Assembly: GCA_030064695.1 (NCBI GenBank)
Contig: JASHYV010000183.1
Location: forward strand, 1 to 5,272
Reading direction: 5' to 3'
DNA: 5,272 bases
From: Thermoplasmata archaeon
GTDB lineage: Archaea; Thermoplasmatota; Thermoplasmata; UBA184
Below the pieces are notes generated by a model. That model saw only the letters and a list, made by a program, of their open reading frames with translations. It searched no databases and was not told where the DNA came from. Below, one piece after another: positions 1-5,272 of this stretch (its first letter is position 1; every line of letters begins with the position of its first letter). The position numbers were made by a program, and so were the translations under genes.

Positions 1-3000
1 CAGGACCTCTCACCCTCGGGCATTTGGGACGCGGCGCTCCCGCTCGATGAGGCCAAGGCCGCCACGGTCTCGCAGGTCATGGCCAGCGACGAGGCGTCGG
101 GCATTCCCGCCGCCGACCTCTATCCGCCGAACCTCTACGAACCTCCGGCGCCGACCTCGATGACGGGGGGCCACATCGTGCCCACCTATCCGTACCCCAA
201 CGCCCCGGCCCCGCTCGGTCTCGGCTACTATGGCCTCGAGAACGAGTCCGGCACCCTGACCGGATCGGTGTTCAACACCACCGGAGTCGAAGGCTACTTC
301 AACACCGGCGACAGCCTCGGCGTGGAGAGCCTCTACTTCGACTTCGGCGGGCAGCAGACCTACGGCTCGCAACTGAACGCCGTGATCCAGAACATCACCC
401 TGCTCGGGCAGGGCGGCTACCAGATGTGGAGCCAGAACGTGATCAACTACGACCCGGCCTCGAGCTCGGGGCAGCTCACCTTCGACCTCAACGTATGGAA
501 CTTCTCGTCCGCCGCCCTGACCATGTCGGCCAACTCGATCATCTACCCGACGACCCACACGGGCAGCACCTACGAGGCGGGCGGCTCGGCGATCACGGTC
601 TCGTATCCGTTCTCGTTCGCGCTCTACATGAACACGACCGTGAACTACACCTACTCCGGCTCGGGCGGGAGCTGCATCACGTATGGCTGCAACGAGGACT
701 ACTTCAACTACAGCGTTTGGAACGCCGAGGGCCAGCGGGTGTGCCCGACCCCGACCACCGCTCAGCCCACGTGCGGCACCTACGACAATGTGATCTTCAA
801 CTCCCAGGCGCCGACCCACCACGTCATGATCCAGAAGGGGTCGGCCGAGTTCCAGGCCAACGGCCTCGAATACAATCCGTACGTCAATCTGCCGCTCGAC
901 TTCGAGTTCGACTTCGGCATCGGCGACTCCAGCGGCTCGATGAACAACCTGGTCTACGCCGACGCGACGCTCGGGCTGCTCTACCAGAACGCCACCACGG
1001 GGCAGTACCAGTCGGTCCCGGCCGCCTACAACTACGGCAGCGAGACCGGCGAGGACGGCGAGGGGGCCTACATCGGGTGGGAGACCGGGTCGAACGGCCA
1101 GCCCTATGCCACGATGACGACCGGTCCCACGCTCCTCGAGGGCCTCTGGAACATTTCGACGCCGTCCGGCCTGGGCGCCGTGAACTATGCCGGGGTCACG
1201 CCCGGCAACGCGTTCATCGCCTACGCGCCGGGAGCGGCCGTCACGAACCAGAGCGACTACAAGGTCGCCCCGACGTTCGGCTGGTTCACCCCGCACGGGG
1301 ACATCGGGGCCAACACCTACCTCTCGCCCGGGACCTACACGGTCGAGGTGCTGCTCAGCGACTACGTCGAGCAGAGCCAGACGATCACGGTGACCTCCGG
1401 TGGGACCACCGACCTGTCGATCGCGCTCGTCAAGGACACCTCGGTCGGAGTCTACACTCCGCTCTGGGCGTTCTCGGCGTCGGACCTCGCGAACCTCTCG
1501 GTGAGCGGGTCCGGCACGCTCGGCAGCCCCTACATCATGCCCAGCGACCAGCCGGGCTCGATGTCGTTGGTCTTCGGTGACATCGAGAGCTACCTCTTCC
1601 CGGTGTGGTTGGGGATCTATCTCAATTCGACCTCGGCGTACGTGGAGTTCAATCCACCGCCGTCGCTGGCGATCACCTATCCGGCCTGGTCGATCCTGGG
1701 CAAGGTGCAGACGTACTTCGCGCCCGAAGCCGCGGACGTGCCGTACACCTATCAGTTCCAGATGTACTTCTACCACGCCTCCAACGTGATCGTGGAGCAC
1801 GCGGCCAGCATCGGCGGCTGGTTCTCGAACGAGGAGGTCGGGCGGAAGTACAACGTCTACGTGAACGACGGGACGAACTTCCTCTTCGCCAACGACTACT
1901 TCAACGTCTCCAGCGAAGGGCTCGAGTTCCTGGACGGCGGCTCGAACAACTACGTGTGGGGGTCGACGTTCTACCCGTGGTCCGACGCCGCGGCGTTCCC
2001 GGGGATCGAGACGCCGTCGACCGGACTCACGGTGTCGGCGTCAGGGAACCACATCTTCAACAACGCGTTCTACACCAACGGGACCGCCGCGTCGAGCTCG
2101 ACGTACACGAACTTCTGGAACGCCACCGGCGGGTACCAGCCGGCGACGAACTCGATCACCGTCGACGGGATCGCGCTCTCGGGCAGCATCCTCGGAGGGA
2201 CGGAACAGGGCGGGAACTACTGGTTCAACTACGGGGCCGAGGCGAACCCGTACGGAGTGATCCCGTACGTGGCGCGTGCGTCGAGCCCGACCGGGTCGGC
2301 CGCCATCGGTAAGGGCGGGGATTATGCGCCACTCGCGACCCTGCCGAGCAGCTGCGCGCTGTGCGTCCCCGGCTCGGGGCTCTATCACGTGACGTTCACG
2401 GAGTCCGGCCTGCCTCCGGCCACCTCGTGGACGGCGCGGATCGTCGGGGTCCCGGTCTACGAGCCCATTCCCGTGACGACCTACCACACCAATCCGACCA
2501 ACACCTCGACGACGACCTCGGTCGGGTTCTGGCTGCCGAACGGTACATACCAGTACACGTTCTCGACCACGAACAAGCTGTACGTCGCCTACGGCGCCTC
2601 GGTCACCGTGAACGGGGCCGCGGTGGCGGAGTCGGCCTCGTACGCGCCCTTCACCTACGCGGTGACGGTCACCGAGACCGGGCTCGTGGCGGGTACCGAG
2701 TGGTCGGCGACCGTCAACGGCACCGCGAACAGCGGCAGCGGTTCGGTCCTGTCCTTCCAGGACACGAACGGCACGTGGGCGTACTCGGTGGCGGCGGTGA
2801 GCGGGTTCACCGCGTCCGTCGCTTCGGGCACGGTAACGATCGCCGGCGCGGCCCAGAACCTGCCGGTCACGGAGACCCCGTGGACGACGGGGGGCGCCGC
2901 GATCACCACGCTCTACGGCGTCTACAACACGGAGTCGGCGCTGCAGACGGAGTTCCCGGCCGTCTCGAGCAGCCTCGCGTCGTTCGAGAGCCTCGTCAAC

Positions 3001-3591
3001 TGGGCCGGCTCGGTCGTCCGCGGCGGGACCTCCAGTTCGGCGAACCAGACGCTGGTGCCGTATGGGTACTGGTACGACCTGATGAGCGTGTATGACCAGC
3101 GGGGCGATCTGCAGTACGCGTACCCCAACGCGTTCACGGTGCAGGCGAACTACTCCGCGCTGTTGTCGTGGGCCGGCCAAGTCGTGACGAACGTGTACCC
3201 CGACGGGGACTCGGGACTGCTGGCGTCGTACGGGTACTACTACGACCTGGCGTATGTCTACAACAGCCGCGGGGACCTGCAGGCGGCGTTCCCCAACGCG
3301 CTGACGACGCCGTCGGAGTGGAACGCGCTGCTGATCTGGGCCGGAGAGGTCGCGACGAACGCGTTCACGGACAGTTCGGCGTCGACGTTGGCGCCGTACA
3401 ACTACTACTACGTGCTGGCGTTCGTGTACAACAGCCGCGGCGACCTGCAGGCGGCCTACCCCAACGCGCTCACGAGCGGAGCCTCCTGGGCCGAGCTGGT
3501 GGCATGGGCGCAGAACGTGGTGAACCACAAGTTCCCCGACTCCTCGTACGCGACGCTGCTCCCGTACGCGGCGGAGTACAACGCGCTGTAG
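1..3591 (+). CDS. Thermopsin-family (peptidase A5) multidomain secreted protease, 5' partial
   Basis: The frame is open from base 1 to the TAG at 3589-3591, giving 1196 visible residues; the signal peptide and true start lie upstream, so the ATG at 79 is internal. Known family role: acid-active extracellular endopeptidase with unassigned catalytic residues. Order (residues from base 1): probable pro-region 1-67; thermopsin domain about 68-430, opening with APLGLGYYGLENESG and including YFDFGG, QNVINY and DLNVWNFS; a carboxypeptidase-regulatory/PEGA-like module about 441-478 (SPGTYTVEVLLSDY); a segment starting GVYTPLWAF (483-491); a NosD-like beta-helix about 590-780 with SNNYVWGSTFY, GNHIFNNAFY and a closing GGNYWFNYG/GGDYAPL; two TESGL beta domains 795-960; four 56-residue repeats 972-1196. 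There are about 21 N-glycosylation sequons, six cysteines (225, 230, 248, 258, 785, 788) and only 9 Lys and 8 Arg, consistent with an exported acid-stable glycoprotein. There is no C-terminal membrane segment. The thermopsin assignment is firm; activity and attachment are inferred. Confidence 0.88.
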   Translation, partial: QDLSPSGIWDAALPLDEAKAATVSQVMASDEASGIPAADLYPPNLYEPPAPTSMTGGHIVPTYPYPNAPAPLGLGYYGLENESGTLTGSVFNTTGVEGYFNTGDSLGVESLYFDFGGQQTYGSQLNAVIQNITLLGQGGYQMWSQNVINYDPASSSGQLTFDLNVWNFSSAALTMSANSIIYPTTHTGSTYEAGGSAITVSYPFSFALYMNTTVNYTYSGSGGSCITYGCNEDYFNYSVWNAEGQRVCPTPTTAQPTCGTYDNVIFNSQAPTHHVMIQKGSAEFQANGLEYNPYVNLPLDFEFDFGIGDSSGSMNNLVYADATLGLLYQNATTGQYQSVPAAYNYGSETGEDGEGAYIGWETGSNGQPYATMTTGPTLLEGLWNISTPSGLGAVNYAGVTPGNAFIAYAPGAAVTNQSDYKVAPTFGWFTPHGDIGANTYLSPGTYTVEVLLSDYVEQSQTITVTSGGTTDLSIALVKDTSVGVYTPLWAFSASDLANLSVSGSGTLGSPYIMPSDQPGSMSLVFGDIESYLFPVWLGIYLNSTSAYVEFNPPPSLAITYPAWSILGKVQTYFAPEAADVPYTYQFQMYFYHASNVIVEHAASIGGWFSNEEVGRKYNVYVNDGTNFLFANDYFNVSSEGLEFLDGGSNNYVWGSTFYPWSDAAAFPGIETPSTGLTVSASGNHIFNNAFYTNGTAASSSTYTNFWNATGGYQPATNSITVDGIALSGSILGGTEQGGNYWFNYGAEANPYGVIPYVARASSPTGSAAIGKGGDYAPLATLPSSCALCVPGSGLYHVTFTESGLPPATSWTARIVGVPVYEPIPVTTYHTNPTNTSTTTSVGFWLPNGTYQYTFSTTNKLYVAYGASVTVNGAAVAESASYAPFTYAVTVTETGLVAGTEWSATVNGTANSGSGSVLSFQDTNGTWAYSVAAVSGFTASVASGTVTIAGAAQNLPVTETPWTTGGAAITTLYGVYNTESALQTEFPAVSSSLASFESLVNWAGSVVRGGTSSSANQTLVPYGYWYDLMSVYDQRGDLQYAYPNAFTVQANYSALLSWAGQVVTNVYPDGDSGLLASYGYYYDLAYVYNSRGDLQAAFPNALTTPSEWNALLIWAGEVATNAFTDSSASTLAPYNYYYVLAFVYNSRGDLQAAYPNALTSGASWAELVAWAQNVVNHKFPDSSYATLLPYAAEYNAL
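2383..2880 (+). repeat. Two degenerate 'TESGL' beta-domain repeats inside the thermopsin-like protein
   Basis: Two diverged protein-level repeats begin YHVTFTESGLPPATSWTARI (residue 795) and YAVTVTETGLVAGTEWSATV (residue 886). The shared pattern is Y-x-V-T-[FV]-T-E-[ST]-G-L, then a short spacer and [ST]xW[ST]A. Each continues into an alternating Thr/Val/Tyr-rich beta stretch with an NGT[YW]xY turn (PNGTYQYTF; TNGTWAYSV). From memory, modules starting VTFTESGLPxGTxW are common in large secreted proteins of Thermoplasmata and Sulfolobales, probably as Ig-like or spacer domains. Here they separate the beta-helix from the C-terminal repeats, so a stalk role is reasonable but inferred. Similarity is at the protein level, not an obvious DNA repeat. 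Confidence 0.7.
2914..3588 (+). repeat. Four tandem 56-residue (168-base) repeats forming the protein C-terminus
   Basis: Unit boundaries are 2914-3081, 3082-3249, 3250-3417 and 3418-3588; the last unit has one extra residue before the stop. The units align without gaps. Aligned positions: Tyr at 4 (V/Y-Y-N/D), R-G-D-L-Q at 7-11 in units 2-4 (unit 1 has ESALQ), [FY]P at 14-15, a Trp-Ala at 30-31 in all four units, and a Tyr-rich segment near 50-54 (PYGYWYDL, SYGYYYDL, PYNYYYVL, PYAAEYNAL). Units 3 and 4 are closest: over the 48-base core (3259-3306 versus 3427-3474) only four bases differ, mostly at third codon positions. Unit 1 is the most diverged. The pattern suggests short amphipathic helices (LLIWAGEVATN-type), in contrast to the beta-rich remainder of the protein. 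Function is unknown; binding or surface attachment is inference. Confidence 0.92.
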
Positions 3592-3614
3592 GGACCCAGC
3601 TCCCCTGACGCCGC

Positions 3615-3635
3615 CGCCCCCGGGCAACGGGGGCG
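3615..3635 (+). terminator. GC-only hairpin downstream of the thermopsin-like gene, possible 3' end structure
   Basis: A perfect 8-bp inverted repeat (CGCCCCCG / CGGGGGCG) surrounds a 5-base GGCAA loop, starting 23 bases after the TAG. No T-run follows; the next bases are CCAACCCC. Archaeal intrinsic termination normally relies on T-tracts rather than hairpins, so a terminator role is weak. It may instead stabilise the 3' end of the transcript or be a chance product of high G+C. Confidence 0.3.
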
Positions 3636-3706
3636 CCAACCCCTTCCACCGTTCGCTCAGGGACCGGGGATCCGCTCGTGCGTCGAGCTCGTCAGCGCGA
3701 GTCCCG

Positions 3707-4654
3707 ATGGCCCCTAATAGTTCCCCCGGCTCGGAAGGCTTCGTGAGCGCCGGCGCTCCGTCGGTGAGTGTGCTCGTACCCGTCTTCAACGGCGAGCAGT
3801 ACCTGCGCGAGGCGCTCGACTCGGCGCTCGACGAGGTGGAGCCGGGCGACGAGATCCTCGTGGCCGACGACGCCTCCGAGGACAGTTCGTCCGAGATCCT
3901 CGACGAGTACCGCGGCCAGGTGTCGTGCGTTCGACGGGACGAGCACGTGGGACTCTCCCACAACCACAATCTCCTGCTCCGCACGGCGCGCGGGAACTAC
4001 GTCACGTTCCTCCACCAGGACGACACCTTGGTACCCGGCAGCCTTCGGGCGCGACGCGAGGTCCTCGACGCCCACCCCGGCCTCGGTCTCGTCAGTGGAG
4101 ACGCTCTTTTCGTGGATGGGAACGGGGGGCTCCTGGGCCCACCCCAGACGCCCAAGCTCCCGAGGGCGAACGAGCTCCGCGGCGCGGACCGATCCCAAAG
4201 CGACCGGGTGCGGATCCGTGCGCTGACCGAGACCGTGCAACGGAACCCGGTGCAGCTCGGTTCGGTGATGATGCGGGCGTCGCACGTGGCGACCGTGGGT
4301 CCACTCTGGGAGTTGCTCGGGATGGCGGTGGACTACGACTACTGGCTCCGGTCGCTGCTCGTCTCGCCGCTCGTGCACGTGCCGTCCCCGGTGCTGCGGT
4401 TCCGCGTCCACGCCGGGCAGACGAGCCAGACCTACCGCGAGAACCCGGGCATGGCCCAATGGGAGATCTACCTCGCCCTCACCCACGCGCGCGATGAGGC
4501 CCGTCGCCTATCCGCCCGCATCCCCGCTGGTCTCCTGGCCCGCTGGGACAGCATGACGTTGCTGCGTGGCGCGGCGTCCCGTCTCCCGCGATCGCTGCTT
4601 CGCTCCATGCCGAGGCCGGTCGCCCGCGCCTGGGGGGACCTGTTCGGCATGTAG
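3707..4654 (+). CDS. Glycosyltransferase family 2 (GT-A fold), complete
   Basis: This 315-residue protein is predicted to transfer a sugar from a nucleotide-sugar donor, probably during surface glycan or glycoprotein synthesis at the cytoplasmic face. Visible motifs (from ATG 3707): first Rossmann-like strand SVSVLVPVFNGEQYL (19-33); donor-binding acidic pair ILVADDASED with D54/D55; VGLSHNHNLLL followed by ARGNYVTFLHQDD, where HQDD (103-106) replaces the classic DxD metal-binding site; DYDYWLR (209-215), the usual position of the catalytic-base region; and RFRVHAGQTSQ (231-241), a frequent GT2 C-terminal signature. There is no membrane segment; the tail (260-315) is Arg-rich. The start is uncertain: ATG 3707 has no ribosome binding site and adds a 12-residue tail (MAPNSSPGSEGF), whereas GTG 3743 follows a TATA-like box and puts the first strand near the N-terminus, as is usual for the family. 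It follows the protease gene by about 115 bases and probably has its own promoter. Donor and acceptor are unknown. Confidence 0.88.
   Translation: MAPNSSPGSEGFVSAGAPSVSVLVPVFNGEQYLREALDSALDEVEPGDEILVADDASEDSSSEILDEYRGQVSCVRRDEHVGLSHNHNLLLRTARGNYVTFLHQDDTLVPGSLRARREVLDAHPGLGLVSGDALFVDGNGGLLGPPQTPKLPRANELRGADRSQSDRVRIRALTETVQRNPVQLGSVMMRASHVATVGPLWELLGMAVDYDYWLRSLLVSPLVHVPSPVLRFRVHAGQTSQTYRENPGMAQWEIYLALTHARDEARRLSARIPAGLLARWDSMTLLRGAASRLPRSLLRSMPRPVARAWGDLFGM
3715..3722 (+). promoter_or_regulatory. Candidate TATA box for the glycosyltransferase gene
   Basis: TAATAGTT is the only clearly AT-rich patch between the end of the thermopsin-like gene and the conserved part of the glycosyltransferase. 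It lies 8 bases inside the longest open frame (ATG at 3707). Its centre is about 25 bases upstream of the in-frame GTG at 3743, which is the spacing expected between an archaeal TATA box and the start of a leaderless transcript, a common transcript type in Thermoplasmata. The bases just upstream (GGCCCC) do not look like a purine/A-rich BRE, so the call is tentative. A GGAAGG at 3733-3738 could alternatively act as a weak ribosome binding site for the same GTG. Confidence 0.4.
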
Positions 4655-4666
4655 GGGCCGGGCCGC

Positions 4667-5272
4667 TCAGTACACGACCTCGGACCGGTCACCGAGGACC
4701 ACGTGCAGTTCGTGATCCGTGGGAGCGTCCCCCACGAGCGTCACCTCGCGGCCCACCACACTGTCGGCAAGGCGCACCCCGCGCAGCCGAGCGCCCGCCA
4801 GGACGATGGAGTTGCGGACCCGACAGCGGTCGATCGTCACCCCGTCGCCGATGGCACAGTCGGGCCCGACCTCGGAATCCGGGGCGATGGTCACGTTCCG
4901 GCCGATCAGCGTGGGACCGACGATCCGAGCGCCCCGACTGACTCGGGTGCCCGAGCCCAACCCGACCGATCCTTCCACGATCGCCCCGGGCTCCGTCGTT
5001 CCTTCGCGAGCGAAGGCCGAGGCGGGCAGCGTGCCCAGAATGAGCCGGTTCGCCTCCAGGAGGTCCTCGGGACGACCCGTGTCCTTCCACCAGCCCCCGA
5101 GCCGGAGCACCCGGACCCGATCGCCGTCCTGCCAGAGCCGTCGGATCGCGTCGGTGATCTCCAGCTCCCCCCGCGCGGAGGGAGACAACGACCGGACGAT
5201 CGGGTGGATCCGTTCGGTGAATAGATAGACCCCGACCAGCGCAAGGTCGCTGCGGGGCTGGGACGGCTTCTC
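4667..5272 (-). CDS. Glucose-1-phosphate thymidylyltransferase, long form (C-terminal part; start outside window)
   Basis: On the minus strand the frame is open from the window edge (5272) to the TGA at 4669-4667, giving 201 residues. The family forms a dNDP-sugar (classically dTDP-glucose, first step to dTDP-rhamnose) from a sugar-1-phosphate and a nucleoside triphosphate in the cytoplasm. The visible part begins EKPSQPRSDLALVGVYLF, whose EKP contributes to the sugar-phosphate site. It continues with RGELEITDAIRRLW (34-47) and GGWWKDTGRPEDLLEANR (59-76), where the D of WKDTG corresponds to a metal-binding Asp in RmlA-type enzymes. Residues about 95-180 show hexapeptide-type repeats (IVEGSV, LIGRNV, AIGDGV) of a left-handed beta-helix, which marks the long RmlA/StrD-like form. 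About 150 N-terminal residues, with the nucleotide-binding GxGTRL region, lie beyond the window. The TTG at 5188 is an internal Leu codon, not a start. It is convergent with the glycosyltransferase. Nucleotide and sugar specificity cannot be told from this part. Confidence 0.87.
   Translation of the reverse strand, partial: EKPSQPRSDLALVGVYLFTERIHPIVRSLSPSARGELEITDAIRRLWQDGDRVRVLRLGGWWKDTGRPEDLLEANRLILGTLPASAFAREGTTEPGAIVEGSVGLGSGTRVSRGARIVGPTLIGRNVTIAPDSEVGPDCAIGDGVTIDRCRVRNSIVLAGARLRGVRLADSVVGREVTLVGDAPTDHELHVVLGDRSEVVY

Noticed and set aside
79..81. ATG at 79 as the start of the thermopsin-like gene
   Set aside because: The 26 upstream codons are open and protein-like, and no signal peptide follows this ATG, although the protein type requires one.
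10..1800. A 596-codon open frame on the minus strand opposite the thermopsin domain
   Set aside because: Its translation is Arg/Val/Gly/His-rich low-complexity sequence with no recognisable motif. It is antisense to an unmistakable thermopsin coding region and is a by-product of high G+C and few stop codons.
3100..3450. RGD tripeptides in three repeat units as an integrin-type adhesion signal
   Set aside because: The tripeptide falls inside a longer conserved string (SRGDLQ) explained by the repeat itself; integrin binding has no relevance to a free-living archaeon.
2041..3984. A 647-codon open frame on the minus strand that spans the repeats, the spacer and the glycosyltransferase start
   Set aside because: It crosses two well-supported genes antisense, is Arg-rich without domain signatures, and only mirrors the codon pattern of the plus-strand genes.
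5186..5188. TTG as the start codon of the minus-strand gene
   Set aside because: The frame continues upstream without a stop to the window edge, and those residues (EKPSQPRSDLALVGVYLF...) are conserved nucleotidyltransferase sequence, so the TTG encodes an internal Leu.
4703..5228. Two overlapping plus-strand open frames opposite the nucleotidyltransferase
   Set aside because: The minus strand carries clear family motifs (GWWKDTGRPEDLLEANR and hexapeptide repeats) through the same bases; the plus-strand translations show no motif.

Overview
The window is GC-rich (roughly two-thirds G+C by eye) and most likely comes from an acidophilic archaeon of the Thermoplasmata. The main reason is the large left-hand gene. 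It encodes a thermopsin-family (peptidase A5) secreted protein, a family known from Sulfolobales and Thermoplasmata, and it carries the accessory domains typical of Thermoplasmata surface proteases. The high G+C would suit uncultivated acid-soil or terrestrial Thermoplasmata better than the AT-rich cultured Thermoplasma species. That placement is inference; no rRNA or other marker gene is present.

Layout: (1) Positions 1-3591, plus strand, hold a 5'-truncated giant thermopsin-like protein of at least 1196 residues. Its order is pro-region, thermopsin domain, a carboxypeptidase-regulatory/PEGA-like beta module, a NosD-like right-handed beta-helix, two 'TESGL' beta domains, and four gapless 56-residue tandem repeats that form the extreme C-terminus. 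(2) Positions 3592-3706 are a 114-115 base spacer with one GC-rich hairpin and no T-tract. (3) Positions 3707-4654, plus strand, encode a complete GT-A glycosyltransferase family 2 protein. An AT-rich box just inside its longest reading frame suggests that the true start is the GTG at 3743. (4) Positions 4667-5272, minus strand, hold the C-terminal 201 residues of a long-form glucose-1-phosphate thymidylyltransferase (sugar nucleotidyltransferase plus left-handed beta-helix). It converges on the glycosyltransferase with only 12 bases between the stop codons.

Taken together, this looks like a cell-surface locus. One gene makes a nucleotide sugar, one transfers sugars, and next to them is an exported, sequon-rich acid protease. 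A direct functional link between protease and sugar genes is inference only. The most notable feature is the 56-residue C-terminal repeat array. I cannot assign it to a named domain with certainty, and its core (YNSRGDLQAAFPNALT) resembles a motif I associate, from memory, with surface-polysaccharide glycosyltransferases and methyltransferases. There are no RNA genes, mobile elements, CRISPR arrays or attachment sites that I can support.
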